Assembly (NCBI RefSeq): GCF_032854445.1 | Contig: NC_088305.1 | Location: 22,108,955 to 22,172,954, forward strand | Length of the DNA stretch: 64,000 bases | Direction of reading: 5' to 3' | DNA from: Liolophura sinensis | Lineage: Eukaryota > Mollusca > Polyplacophora > Chitonida > Chitonidae | Shown: positions 33,790-43,726 of the stretch, one piece after another | Position numbering within the stretch: the stretch's first letter is position 1 | Layout of the letters: each line of letters opens with the position of its first letter | The notes under the pieces: generated by a model | Databases searched by the model: none | Seen by the model: the letters and a program-made list of their open reading frames with translations, nothing else | Told to the model about the DNA's origin: nothing | Made by a program: the position numbers and the translations under genes

Positions 33790-36700
33790 ATGTTAGAGAC
33801 CTGTTTCATCTACCACCACCCCAACGAGTAAAGCTCAAGTGAGTTTAGCGGCGGATACCTCGCTGAAAGAAGAAGAAAAGAAAAAACAAAGTCCAACGAG
33901 CCAGTTCGAGCCCGACCCGGTCCCACTGTCTTGCCGAGCGGTGACAGTGACGTAAGGGAGTTGTACCAGCGGCATTGGCGATCGATCAGAACGCATTTCC
34001 ATCGCCACAAACCAATTCAAGACTGCTATAATTACCGACTGAGTGATCTCGGTGCTATCCCAGCCTATGTAGACGAGATTTACGAAGACCAGCCGACTAC
34101 TTTCACTATCAATTACAGTTTTGGATTTATCCTCCGCCACAAAGAGACGGGCCAGGTGCGGTATTATTACCCGAGCACCAACAACGCCCGAGTACCGCGT
34201 GGCGAGTCGGGCTGACCTGCGACGATTCCACACCCAGCATCTCCTCGCCCAAGACCCGCTTACCTGGGCCCAAAAACAACGCCCCAATACGAAATGGACC
34301 GTCGACCTCATCACCAACATGCTGTTTTTCGGCCACAAACTGCCACATCAACCTATCGGTAAAGGTGGGGTAATGTTACCCTCTTACCTGACGGGAAACA
34401 AGGGGTTACACACGTTGGTTGGTGGAGATAACGGTCCTTACAGGGACTATTTGTGTTTCGGTGTCTGGCCGTCCATCTAGACCAAGCCGAACCCAAAAAC
34501 TGCGAACACCAGGCTGGGGTGTATTACCGCAGGTATCTGGAGGAAATGGAGATGGAGCCGAGGTATTTCCGCGGAGTACCCCTCAGTGCGCTGGACACGG
34601 TGGAAAGCCTGTTTCAAGTGAATATTCAAGTCTACCACCTCATCCCCATGGACAGGTCGTACTCAGCACAACTCATTCACCGCAGTGCCGAGCGCTATTC
34701 TCCCCCTACCCTGCGGTTAAACCTGTACCAGCGACATTTCAGCTATATCAAAGACATGGGGCGTTATGCTCGATCTTTCACCTGCCAGGTGTGCCAGAAG
34801 AGTTTCCCGAAACTGTGGGAGTTACGACCGCACGGTCAAACGTGCACCGACGCCATTCGACGAAAGTACCCGGGGGGTGTCTTCCGCAATCGGCCCACCA
34901 TTTTCGAAACGTTGGCGGACATGGGGATCGAACTCCAGGACGGTGACGACGGCATCTTCCCGTACCAAGCGTGTTATGACTTTGAGGCGTACTTGACTCC
35001 GGTGAACCCGGTGGACGATGCGCCGACTGGCTCGACGGAATGGACGGCTCAACACATCCCCATGAGTGTCAGCGTCAACTCTAATGTACCGGATTACGAC
35101 CAGCCCGTGTGTTTCATCTCCACCGGCGATCCCCAGGCACTCGTCGAGCAAATGATGGCTTACCTCAACACCATCAGCGAGATCAGTAGCGCCTATCTCC
35201 ACGAGCGTTATGCTTACATCCTGGACGCCTTAGACGAGCGGATCGATCCCGACGAGAAGAAACCGTCTTACACGCGCCGAGTGCGGGACAGATTCGTGAC
35301 CTATGTGGACCAGCTCCCCGTCCTCGGCTTTAACTCGGGTAACTATGACCTGAACTTAATCAAACAACAGCTTTACCCCCACCTGGTCCAGAGCGGTGAT
35401 TTGGAGTATGTGATTAAGCGGAACAATAATCACATGGCCCTCACCACACCGCAACTGAAATTTCTGGACATTCGGAATTACCTGGCCCCGAATTACAGTT
35501 ACGACAAGTGGGTGAAAGCTTACGACTGTCACGTGACCAAAGGGAAATTTTGTTACAGCTACATAGACTCCCTGGCCCGGTTGGAGGAAACGGTCCTGCC
35601 ACCGCAGCATGCTTTCGACAATGATCTCACCCACCAGCCGTGTACGGACGCAGAGTACAAGACCTTACAGACGGTGTGGCGAGGGCACGGCATGCCGGAC
35701 CGTCAAAGACTTGCTGCGGTGGTATAATAACCTAGACGTCATTCCCTTCATGGAGGCTGCGGAGAAGATGTCGGTGTTCTACCGAACCATGCATGTGGAT
35801 GTCTTCAAACACTGCATTAGCATACCAGGGCTTACCCTCCGCTACTTATTCCATGATTTACGCTCCGTGTTCACCCTCGTCGGTGAGAAAGACAAAGACA
35901 TGCACGATTGCCTCAAGAAAAACATCGTGGGTGGGCCGAGCATCATTTTCCACCGCTACCACGAACGAGGCGTGACCCGTATACGTGGCGGAAAGCTGTG
36001 TCAGCGCATCGTGGGATTCGATGCCAACGCGCTATACCTGTACTGCCTGGCCTCACCTATGCCGGCAGGTCACTGCGTCCGTTGGCGCCGTCGGGACGGG
36101 GGAGAGAAGTTCGTTCCCTCCGGCACCGCCACCCGTCTGGCTGAAAAGTGGCTGGACTGGAAGTCACAGCAGCTGGGGGGGGGTATCGATCCGTCACCGA
36201 CTCAATCACACCGAGAAGCGGATCGGCGACCGACAACTCCCCGTAGACGGGTTCGCCTATATCGACGGACAGCCTACTGTGTTTCAATTCCACGGGTGTT
36301 ATTTCCACTATCACGGCTGTCACCTGAATCACCCTCGCCCGGGAAAGGTGTGTTACAACGAGCGGCGGGGATTAACCCCCCAGGACTTACGGCGGGGAGG
36401 TGGATGCGAACGACGCATACATTCGCTCCCAGGGCTATCCATTGGTAACGATATAGGAGTGCGAGTTCCACCGCCAACGCACGACAAACCCAGCCTTACG
36501 GGACTTCCTACAACAGTACGGTTTACCCCCGTCACAGCGACAGCCCAAGACACAAGCTCAGCTCATGGAGGCTGTCATTCAAGGCCAGTTGTTTGGCTTT
36601 GTGGAATGTGACATCCACGTGCCGGACCACCTGAAAGCAGACTTTGCTGAATGCCCACCCATCTTTAAAAACACCGAGGTGAGTCGGGCTGATATAGGCC

Positions 36701-37717
36701 CCACCATGGCAGAGTTCGCGGCTGTGAATGACATCATGCCCACACCCAGGCGTATGCTGATCGGGAGCATGTTTGGTAAGCAAATTCTGCTAGCCACACG
36801 TCTGCTCCAGTGGTATCTCGGTCGGGGATTGGTCATCACGCACGTCTACCAAGCGATGGAATACACACCGGAGCGAGCGTTCGAATCCTTCGCAGACGCC
36901 GTCACCCAAGCCCGACGGGAGGGAGATGTCGACCCGACCAAAGCCCTGATCGGGGAGACGATGAAGCTGTTGGGGAATTCAGGTTATGGAAAAACCGTCG
37001 CCAATCAAGACCGACACGTGGATGTCAAAATCTGCGATCTGGCAAAAACACGAAAATTACTGGACAGTGTTCGGTGTCGAAACCGTCGACCCCATCGACG
37101 AGACCACCTTTGAAGTGACGAGTAGCAAGAAGACCATTCGCTACAATCTCCCCTTGCAAATAGGGTGTATGGTCTACCAGTATTCCAAACTCCGTATGCT
37201 GGAATTTCATTACGATTTCATGGCTCGTTTTTTCGACAAGGCGGATTGGCAGTACTGTGAGATGGACACAGACTCTGCTTATATGGCTTGGTCTGACCCA
37301 GACTGGGAATCCCTCGTCAAACCCGAGCTGCGAGCCGTGTACGAGACCGAGCGGGATGCGTGGTTACCCCGTCGCGACCATTACGACCCCGATAAGCGCA
37401 CACCGGGGCTTTTCAAAGTCGAGTGGACTGGTGATTCCATCGTCAGTTTATGTTCCAAGACTTATTATTGTTACGGCGGGGCATCCAACACCAAAGACAA
37501 ACTCTCCTGCAAAGGTGTGAGCGCACGAGGTGTGGACAAGGCCGTGTACCTCTCTGTGTTGCGCGACCACCAAAGCGCGAGTGGTGTGAATCGGGGAATG
37601 CGGATGCGGGGCAATACGATGTACTCGTATACCCAACACAAAGACGCATTCACGTACTTTTACGAGAAGCGAAAAGTGCTCCCCGACGGCGTGAGCACCA
37701 CCTATTTAGATCTGTAA
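33790..37717 (+). pseudogene. Polinton protein-primed DNA polymerase B, multiply frameshifted
   Basis: Replicates the element with protein priming. Fragments of the family B order are visible: exonuclease motif YDFEAY (~34977), a second exonuclease motif FNSGNYDLN (~35330), palm motif A FDANALYLYCLASPMP (~36019), motif B KLLGNSGYGKT (~36964) and motif C CEMDTDSAY (~37256). A Zn-finger-like CQVCQKSF (~34784) precedes the exonuclease. Frame changes fall near 34200, 34460, 35690, 36175 (in a G-run), 36405 and 37055. Stops occur at 33829-33831, just after a candidate ATG at 33790, and near 36454. The true start is uncertain. Family members are ~1,100-1,300 residues; this span fits. Motif residues are kept, so decay seems recent or some indels could be sequence errors. 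Confidence 0.93.
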
Positions 37718-38350
37718 AACGGTGCTATGGATACTCTACACACCCGGCTCCTGTGCTCTTGTGACACTTCCCACGGCCCTTTTCAGGGCCACCCAACTCT
37801 TCCCGAAAGAGTACTTTCTCAATCTAAGCACTAAAAAAAGAAAGAAAAGAAGCTCCACACCAGACACAGTCTTCCCATTTTTTAATTTTTTTTTTGTACA
37901 ATTTTTTTTTCATGTGTTTTATCATTCGCAGTGGTACATACGTTAAAAAGTTAAAAACGCCTAGCGGGGGGCGGGGGGCGGCGGGCTGGCAGCCGTAATA
38001 GCCTGACACACTGACCCGACTTGCCGTGCCTGCTACATCGTCATACATTGTTGCCGAGCGGCGTCTTGCCGGTATACCGCAGACGGCCTGGTAACAATGT
38101 ATGACGCAACACTGTATGACGATGTAACAGGCGGTGAGTGGGTCAGTGTGTTATAGCTTGCCTGCATGCTGTTGTGGTAGTCCTCATAATAAAAAGAAAA
38201 AAGTCAAACCACCACGGTATGTGAGTCTCATAGTCTCTTTTTTAAATTTTATTCCATACTGTATGGCGTAACAGGCCGAACAGGGAAAACAAGAACGTGG
38301 AATGCATAACACATCGAACTGGGAAGAAAGAATGTTATTTGATGTATGTT
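37718..38350. other. Intergenic region at the convergence of the two gene blocks
   Basis: Between the polymerase 3' end (+) and the protease 3' end (-). It contains T-homopolymers (37880-37910), GC-rich CGGGGGGCGGGGGGCGGCG (~37963-37981), the long palindrome at 38002-38153, and AT-rich DNA with no ORF of note. Confidence 0.6.
38002..38153. repeat. Long imperfect palindrome carrying terminal-repeat motifs
   Basis: Left arm (TGACACACTGACCC, GCCTGCTACATCGTCATACA, TTGTTGCCGAGC) and right arm (read inverted: AACACACTGACCCACTC, GCCTGTTACATCGTCATACA, CATTGTTACCAGG) pair over ~65 bases around a centre with GCCGGTATACCGC. TGACACACTGACC and CAACAATGTATAC-like words are shared with both element ends. 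Confidence 0.75.
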
Positions 38351-38908
38351 TTACAGTCCATGGGTGTGGAAAAAAAACGAGGGATGAATCCCAAACTGGC
38401 GATCCACCCAATCGAACACCCGCAAGTCATTATCATAGGTCGTGCACGCTGTGTCCAACGTGTGTACAATAGCATCCATGGGACGACCTCGAGCTCGCTG
38501 GGTTAAGTAATACACACAATATTGACCGCACACGGTCGTGTCCAGACTCTGCAGCCGCCGATCGTTCCACGTCCAGTGGTGTGTTCCCCGGTTAAGCCAA
38601 GCGGTAATATCGGGGTAGAGGGGTGGGAGTCCGTAGGAATCAAAGTATTCGCCCCGGAGATGGGGTGGGTTGGACCACTGGTCTATGAATACGGCGACCA
38701 AATGTCGTCCAGGGCGAAGGCACGTGTCTGTGTTAATGATGCAGGCCCAGGGTGTCCAGGGCATCCTAGAGGCGGGGCGTGAGGGGTGTGAGGGGCGAGA
38801 GGCGAGTGAGGGGAGATGATCCCGAGGGTAGACACCACCCTCTGCCCCCACCACAGTCCGGGTAAACACGTCTGTTTGTAGCACACGTCGCAATTGTACC
38901 GTGTCCAT
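38351..38908 (-). CDS. PRO: Adenain-like maturation protease
   Basis: A 185-codon ORF, close to the ~200 residues of adenovirus-type cysteine proteases that cleave capsid precursors. Catalytic candidates appear in family order: His in RPGRHLVAVFID (~residue 77), an acidic residue in EYFDSYG (~100), and Cys in CGQYCVYYL (~145) with preceding Gln/Trp-rich context (HHWTWNDRRLQS). The ORF is complete with ATG at 38906-38908. It lies just downstream of the major capsid gene (gap 24 bases) on the same strand, probably one late transcript. Confidence 0.88.
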   Translation of the reverse strand: MDTVQLRRVLQTDVFTRTVVGAEGGVYPRDHLPSLASRPSHPSRPASRMPWTPWACIINTDTCLRPGRHLVAVFIDQWSNPPHLRGEYFDSYGLPPLYPDITAWLNRGTHHWTWNDRRLQSLDTTVCGQYCVYYLTQRARGRPMDAIVHTLDTACTTYDNDLRVFDWVDRQFGIHPSFFFHTHGL

Positions 38909-38932
38909 GTTGTTGTTTGTTTTTTTGGCTGT

Positions 38933-40243
38933 TTAACTGGCGAAGTCACAGAGCACGTTTCGGCTTTGGTCTATTTCTCTGATATTGCTGAATTCAGCGT
39001 AGCACACCACGTTAATGGTTTCCAGCAGTGGTTTGGCAAACCGCATCTCCAGGCGCAAATCCCCTTTTTGTACCAGGTTCAGTTGGTGGTCATCGTGGAG
39101 GCTGGGGGTCAAGTCGAAACAAAACAGCGTGTGGCCTTCGGCGAATGTGGTGCGCTTGATATTGTTTCCCTCGTCGTGGAACGCTTTCCCCGTGTGGGTA
39201 AAGAGGTTCATGTACGTGCGGATGAAATTCTCGTTCTCAAAGTCGGGTGTCAGGGGCTTGGTTGGAATCTGACGACCGCCGACGTACAAGGCGACGAAGT
39301 TTGTGTAGTAGTGTCGGAAACGAAACGGGTTTTTAGTGTAGTCCCCGTCAAAAGCCTTGTTGCTCACACACCCCACCACTAAACGTGTCGGTAAGCTGCC
39401 CAGAAATAGGTTTTGCTCATTGATGAGAGTGTGACCTCTGGGGACAGAGAAATACTTGGTCAGCAAGCGGCGGATTGGGTACTTGGCAGGAGCTTTGGCC
39501 AAGGCTTTCAAATGCCCCAGTTGCACACAGCTGGTGATTTTTACTTTGCGCACAAAGATCAATACCTCCTCCAAGCGGGTCTTGTAGCCGGGAGCGGCTT
39601 CATCGGACATCAAAGCAAACGAATCCTTAGCCGGGGTGAGACGGATGCGGACAGTGACGTTGTTGAGCAGGTGTCGGTGTTGCAGGAACATATCACAATG
39701 CAGGCGACCCAGCATGTCATCCGACCGACTTTCAGCCGTGCAGGTCAGCGGATCGACAAACCCGGCGTTGGTGTCAGTCATCGTGTCAAACTTTCCTGGG
39801 GTGTCCGCATACCACAAGGCAGCAGACAGCTGGCTCTTTTTAGCCTCTTTACCGTAAGACAACAATGTCTCCAAGTAAGCCCGGTATGGGTACATGTTGG
39901 TGGACGGCGTGATGAGTTTATCGTTCAGGGAGACGTCGACCTGCCGCCACATGGATTGTATCCACAGGTTAGTCGGAGCCACCTTCTTGTCAGCCGCCAC
40001 AGCCGTCCCGTCCCCGTTGAGGATTTTTGCCTTCACGTACAGCATGGTGTTGGCCAAGTCCAAGTAACTGTCTGCGTCAGTGTTGGTGATGACAAATTCT
40101 ACAGGTCCCACATCACTCAGGCTGGCGATGGGGCTGTAAGCATCCCAGCGGCCTTCTCGAACGCTGGTGTCGGTCGGGGGTAAGGTCCACAAATCAAACT
40201 CACTGCTGACGGACGGGCAGCACTCGGGGTGGGGAAGAGCCAT
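38933..40243 (-). CDS. MCP: Major capsid protein (double jelly-roll type)
   Basis: A complete 436-residue ORF. I recognise the hallmark segment with YPYRAYLETLLSYGKEAK (~residues 117-134) followed by LSAALWYADTPG, typical of Polinton/adintovirus major capsid proteins and of the nematode F54H12.2-type hypothetical proteins. The N-terminal part (DLWTLPPTDTSVREGRW) and central VRIRLTPAKDSFALM also fit. It forms hexameric (trimeric) capsomers in adeno-like virions. The frame is free of stops and frameshifts, unlike the polymerase. Upstream is the small virion gene (gap ~55 bases). Confidence 0.92.
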   Translation of the reverse strand: MALPHPECCPSVSSEFDLWTLPPTDTSVREGRWDAYSPIASLSDVGPVEFVITNTDADSYLDLANTMLYVKAKILNGDGTAVAADKKVAPTNLWIQSMWRQVDVSLNDKLITPSTNMYPYRAYLETLLSYGKEAKKSQLSAALWYADTPGKFDTMTDTNAGFVDPLTCTAESRSDDMLGRLHCDMFLQHRHLLNNVTVRIRLTPAKDSFALMSDEAAPGYKTRLEEVLIFVRKVKITSCVQLGHLKALAKAPAKYPIRRLLTKYFSVPRGHTLINEQNLFLGSLPTRLVVGCVSNKAFDGDYTKNPFRFRHYYTNFVALYVGGRQIPTKPLTPDFENENFIRTYMNLFTHTGKAFHDEGNNIKRTTFAEGHTLFCFDLTPSLHDDHQLNLVQKGDLRLEMRFAKPLLETINVVCYAEFSNIREIDQSRNVLCDFAS

Positions 40244-40297
40244 GGCTTGTGTATGTGCGCGTGCGCGTGTGTGTTTAGCTGAAAATATCCGGTGGAT

Positions 40298-40726
40298 TCA
40301 GGGCATTCGATGTGGCTCGAGCTTTGATGTGTCTTCTTCTGGGCTTGACGGCACGTCTTTTAAGTCCCACGTGTCGGTGACGCGTGGTGTCTTCCGTTTT
40401 ATAGGCTCGCCCAGTAACCGCTGTCGGGCGTAGCGACTAGCTTTGACCAGCAGCTGTTTTCCACTCGCCAAACCGCGTCGTTTCAAAGCTTGTTGTGGTG
40501 ACACGCCTCCACTCAGCACGTCCCCCACGACTTGCAGTCCGGTTCGTAACGCCGTTTTGCCCAGTGCTTTCACAGCCGGCGAGGTTAACAAGGGTTGTGG
40601 TAGCAGTTTGCTGAGACCGCCCAGCAAACCGTGACCGCGCTGGACAGCCACACCCCGAAACACAGGTAACCCACCTCCGCCGGCTTGTTTGGTGTAATAG
40701 TCGATGTAAGCCTGCTGTGATGCCAT
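40298..40726 (-). CDS. Small glycine-rich virion protein (pVI-like candidate)
   Basis: A 142-residue ORF: N-terminal QAYIDYYTKQAGGGG, then a Gly/Leu-rich amphipathic stretch (GHGLLGGLSKLL, GLQVVGDVLSGG) and a basic segment (KASRYARQRLLGEPIKRK). Position between minor and major capsid genes and this composition resemble small internal, membrane-active proteins of Polintons and adenoviruses; the role is inferred. Its ATG overlaps the stop codon of the minor capsid gene as TAATG (40724-40728 on the minus strand), suggesting coupled translation. Confidence 0.7.
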   Translation of the reverse strand: MASQQAYIDYYTKQAGGGGLPVFRGVAVQRGHGLLGGLSKLLPQPLLTSPAVKALGKTALRTGLQVVGDVLSGGVSPQQALKRRGLASGKQLLVKASRYARQRLLGEPIKRKTPRVTDTWDLKDVPSSPEEDTSKLEPHRMP

Positions 40727-41499
40727 TATTGCAAGGGTAAAGCACGCCGCTGTCGAAAGTGAAGTGTCACCACCACTTTACCGCGTTCAAATGCGACGGA
40801 TTGACCCGTGTCGTCCCTAATATCAATGTCCACCGTCGAGAAATGTTTGGACTGCACGGGGATGTATTCCACGTGTTGGAAAGTCTTGGAGACGTGCTCC
40901 CCATACTGCCCTTCCGTGGTAACCGTCCGCAACAGCGGGGCCAACGTGTCTCCCACCACACGCGGTTCGATAATGTCTGTGTACACGTACAGCGTGGGTG
41001 TGCTGATCGTTAAATCCTCGGCACCGACATACATGAGGTCCGCCGATCCCATGAGCCATCCGTACGGTAAATTCATGAGCTGCATTAGCCGCGGGCTGAA
41101 ACCAAGCCCCAGTGGTTTCTCAAACCGCACGCTGTATTTCCGCTGCATATCGTCGAACTCAAACGTTAAGTCCCCGGCGTGCTCCTGGAGATCGCGGATC
41201 TCTGTCTCGCTTAACAATTTGGTCAACCCCCAGGCCAGGTCTTTGGGTGTCGGGTAGTAGCCGGCTGGTAATATGAGCTTATGCGTACCGTGGTGCGAGT
41301 CCTTTGGGGAGTGTATGGTATACCACACTTCACCTGACCGCACGTTAAACCAGGTCCGGGGATACTGTATTTCGACCAGCCCACATTCCCAGTCACCAGT
41401 CAAATGGATGGGGCGGGGTAATTGGGTGGTGAAACGTGTCAAGGTATTGTTGGGGAAGTAGTCCAGCGAGCTGTTACTGGGTAGCGTCACGTAAAACAT
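40726..41499 (-). CDS. Minor capsid (penton-type) protein
   Basis: A complete 257-residue ORF beginning MFYVTLPSNSSLDYFPNN and containing TRFTTQLPRPIHLTGDWE and EIQYPRTWFNV, the characteristic N-terminal pattern of Polinton single jelly-roll penton proteins that seal capsid vertices. A TATA-like TTAATTAAATA lies upstream (about 41558-41570 on the minus strand). Ends in TAATG overlap with the next gene. Intact. Confidence 0.88.
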   Translation of the reverse strand: MFYVTLPSNSSLDYFPNNTLTRFTTQLPRPIHLTGDWECGLVEIQYPRTWFNVRSGEVWYTIHSPKDSHHGTHKLILPAGYYPTPKDLAWGLTKLLSETEIRDLQEHAGDLTFEFDDMQRKYSVRFEKPLGLGFSPRLMQLMNLPYGWLMGSADLMYVGAEDLTISTPTLYVYTDIIEPRVVGDTLAPLLRTVTTEGQYGEHVSKTFQHVEYIPVQSKHFSTVDIDIRDDTGQSVAFERGKVVVTLHFRQRRALPLQ

Positions 41500-41549
41500 G
41501 GTGTGGGTGAGATAATCTCCCTCAGGTGGACTGATCGTTTTGTCCTCTG

Positions 41550-41572
41550 GCGCCTGTATTTAATTAATAGGG
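41550..41572 (-). promoter_or_regulatory. TATA-like element upstream of the minor capsid gene
   Basis: TTAATTAAATA on the minus strand, ~60-70 bases before the ATG at 41499 and right after the end of the upstream ORF. It would give the capsid block its own promoter. Confidence 0.3.
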
Positions 41573-42226
41573 ACTCCACCTTAGCGGGCGAATGATAGAC
41601 GAAGTGGGCCGGAGTTCAGGTCGCTGGCCTCGTCGCGTCTTCTTGGGTCGCTTTGGTGTGGTGTGTGTGGAACTAGAGGCGGTAGTGGTGGAAGGTCTGG
41701 TTTTTTTTTTGCTCTGTGGGCTGGTTGGGGTTCTGGCGACCGGGGGATTCCCCAGCTCGGCGGGTGTGCTCATTTTTTCCTGCACCCAAGCCCGGTAGTG
41801 ATCCCGGGGTGCTGAGCGCTCGTGTGAGGGGACAGGGGTGGTAGGGGTGGTGGTGGTGGTAGGCTGGAGGATCTGGGTCGGGGTGTCTAGCATCGCCTTG
41901 TCCGCCTCGCTCAAAAAACGACTGGCCGTGGGTTTGGCATGAGGTGGGATCGAACTCGGTCGCTGCCCGATTTGGTATTGATCTTGAAACGTTCGGTACC
42001 TTTGAAGGGTGTGGTGATATCGCTGTATTTTCTCCTCGTCCGAGAGAGTCCTGTCGTGGAGGATCGAGGCCATCTCTTGATCGAGCGTGTTGAGGGCTTT
42101 CACCGTACTGGGGACGGGGTGTGGGGAGCTGGGGTAGGCTGGAGGTGGGTGGGGTGGAGGTGAAGGTCGTGTGAGCGTCTCTAAGAGCCGTGGCTCGACC
42201 AAGGCCATTTTCTTGGCGTGCTGCAT
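41564..42226 (-). CDS. Proline/threonine-rich virion accessory protein
   Basis: A 220-residue ORF. Residues ~45-90 form a likely helix, LNTLDQEMASILHDRTLSD then EEKIQRYHHTLQRY, which I recall as a recurrent segment in Polinton/adintovirus accessory proteins. Flanks are Pro/Ser/Thr-rich, and the C-terminus is basic (KRPKKTRRGQR). Its ATG overlaps the stop of the upstream ORF as TAATG at 42224-42228. Function is unknown; a scaffold or core role is conceivable. Confidence 0.7.
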   Translation of the reverse strand: MQHAKKMALVEPRLLETLTRPSPPPHPPPAYPSSPHPVPSTVKALNTLDQEMASILHDRTLSDEEKIQRYHHTLQRYRTFQDQYQIGQRPSSIPPHAKPTASRFLSEADKAMLDTPTQILQPTTTTTPTTPVPSHERSAPRDHYRAWVQEKMSTPAELGNPPVARTPTSPQSKKKTRPSTTTASSSTHTTPKRPKKTRRGQRPELRPTSSIIRPLRWSPY

Positions 42227-42636
42227 TACCTGCCACCAGCTATAGCCTTACTAGTGACACCCTTAACGACACCGCCGACAACACCCCCGAGAACGGCTGG
42301 TACAATGGCTTTGGCGAGGAGGGGGGCGAGTAGCAGTGGCAGGAATCCACCACGTTGAACAATCCGTCCTTTCTTATGCAGGGGAACACTTTTCTTCACC
42401 AAAGTGCAAAGACCCGTCTTGTGTGTCTGTAACTTCACCTTCTGAGCCGGCGAGAGTGGAACGTTTCCATTTAACACATTCTTAGCACATTCACACAAGC
42501 ACCGGAGTAATCCTGGATCATTACCCCGCAGCACAGCCTGACGAATAGAGGGGGTGGCTCGCGCGAGTAGGGTTAATAAGGGACCGTAACGTTGGAGACG
42601 GCGTGACCTCATCACAGGTAGTCGTCGTGAGAGCAA
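42226..42636 (-). CDS. Basic, hydrophobic-tailed virion accessory protein
   Basis: A 136-residue ORF. The basic N-terminal half contains RQAVLRGNDPGLLRCLCEC and a Lys-rich middle (KKSVPLHKKGRIVQRGG). The C-terminus is a hydrophobic Gly/Ala/Val stretch (FLPLLLAPLLAKAIVP). The combination HKxGL...GGFLPLLL is one I recall from Polinton ORFs and resembles small core or membrane-active proteins. It starts the block of four genes that ends with the major capsid and protease genes. Function not demonstrated. Confidence 0.65.
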   Translation of the reverse strand: MLSRRLPVMRSRRLQRYGPLLTLLARATPSIRQAVLRGNDPGLLRCLCECAKNVLNGNVPLSPAQKVKLQTHKTGLCTLVKKSVPLHKKGRIVQRGGFLPLLLAPLLAKAIVPAVLGGVVGGVVKGVTSKAIAGGR

Positions 42637-42664
42637 CTGAGGTGATAGACTGTGTTCAAAGTTT

Positions 42665-43017
42665 TATGATGACACACTGACCTAGTCACCGCTCGCCGCA
42701 ATAATACACTGTTTTACCAGTCCGTCAGCTGACACGTCAGCCAGCCCACCCACCACCCTACCCACCAGCCAGCCAACCAAAAACAAACTGATGTGACAGA
42801 TTGTAGGTTCAAAGTTGGTATTATGACTTGGGGAGATAGGCGTGTTGTGTTTATGATGACACACTGACCTAGTCACCGCTCGCCACAATAATACACTGTT
42901 TTACCAGTCCGTCAGCTGACACGTCAGCCAGCCCACCAGCCAGCCAGCCAAAACAAACTGATGTGACAGATTGTAGGTTCAAAGTTGGTGTTATGACTTG
43001 GGGAGATAGGCGTGTTG
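42665..43017. repeat. ~185-bp tandem duplication at the ATPase 3' end
   Basis: Units 42665-42847 and 42851-43017 share GATGACACACTGACCTAGTC, ACTGTTTTACCAGTCCGTCA and TGACTTGGGGAGATAGGCGT with few differences. The right unit includes the last codons of the ATPase gene; the left repeats them without the gene. Each unit also carries the terminal-repeat word GACACACTGACC. Confidence 0.85.
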
Positions 43018-43608
43018 AATCTCCCCGGGGAAAATGTGGGTGCGAAGTCGCAGGTGATCGGGTGTGGTTTGCTTGAAATCCACCAGCAAATACCCGTGAG
43101 GTTCAGCCGTGGCATCTTCAAAGGCCTCGCGCACGTACTGTGTCCGCCCTGGAGCCATTTGTTTAGCGATCGTGGTAATTTGGGATACATCTCGCGGGTT
43201 TTTGAACAGCACCAAGTAGTGTGCGTTCAGACTGATGGTTTGATGGTCTTTGGTTTTGTTAAACAAATTCTGCACGATGTACACCACGCTGATATTGCGG
43301 TGGTGACTGCCTTTAGTGAAGAGTTTTGTCACGCGATCGTCGGCTTCAGCCATCAAATCATCCACGACGAGTAACGTCCGCTCCACCGGGTCGAAAGTGG
43401 ACGGGCTGGGCACACCTTCTTCAAACTGAACGTGCGGTAGCGTGGTGTACAATGGCTGCCACTCCCCGTAACACCAGACGATGCGTTGTGGGGGTGGATG
43501 AATGAGAGCTGGAGCGTGTTGCACTAACCGTTTCACAAACACAGACTTCCCAGATCCCGTCGGGCCGCTGACAATGCAGGTAAAGGGATGCTCCCATCGC
43601 GTGTCCAT
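42991..43608 (-). CDS. ATP: A32-like genome-packaging ATPase
   Basis: A 205-residue ORF of the FtsK/HerA superfamily. Walker A is GPTGSGKS (~residues 15-22), Walker B is TLLVVDDLM (~78-86), and a downstream VVYIVQNLF segment carries the sensor-type Gln-Asn. It would pump element DNA into the capsid. Complete, starting ATG at 43608. The last codons lie in a tandem duplication. The length matches Polinton ATPases (~200-250 residues). Confidence 0.9.
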   Translation of the reverse strand: MDTRWEHPFTCIVSGPTGSGKSVFVKRLVQHAPALIHPPPQRIVWCYGEWQPLYTTLPHVQFEEGVPSPSTFDPVERTLLVVDDLMAEADDRVTKLFTKGSHHRNISVVYIVQNLFNKTKDHQTISLNAHYLVLFKNPRDVSQITTIAKQMAPGRTQYVREAFEDATAEPHGYLLVDFKQTTPDHLRLRTHIFPGEIQHAYLPKS

Positions 43609-43726
43609 GGGTAGAACTAGCTCCGTCGGCGGTTTGGATCGTCGTACGGGTGGGGGTGGTGGATAGTGGGGGGAGTGACGGCAGGTGACGGTACCTGTGT
43701 CACCTGCGTTGCCTGTGTTGGCTGTG

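Noticed and set aside
41592-41798. Plus-strand ORFs across the Polinton capsid block
   Set aside because: They are shadows of the minus-strand virion genes and lack family motifs.
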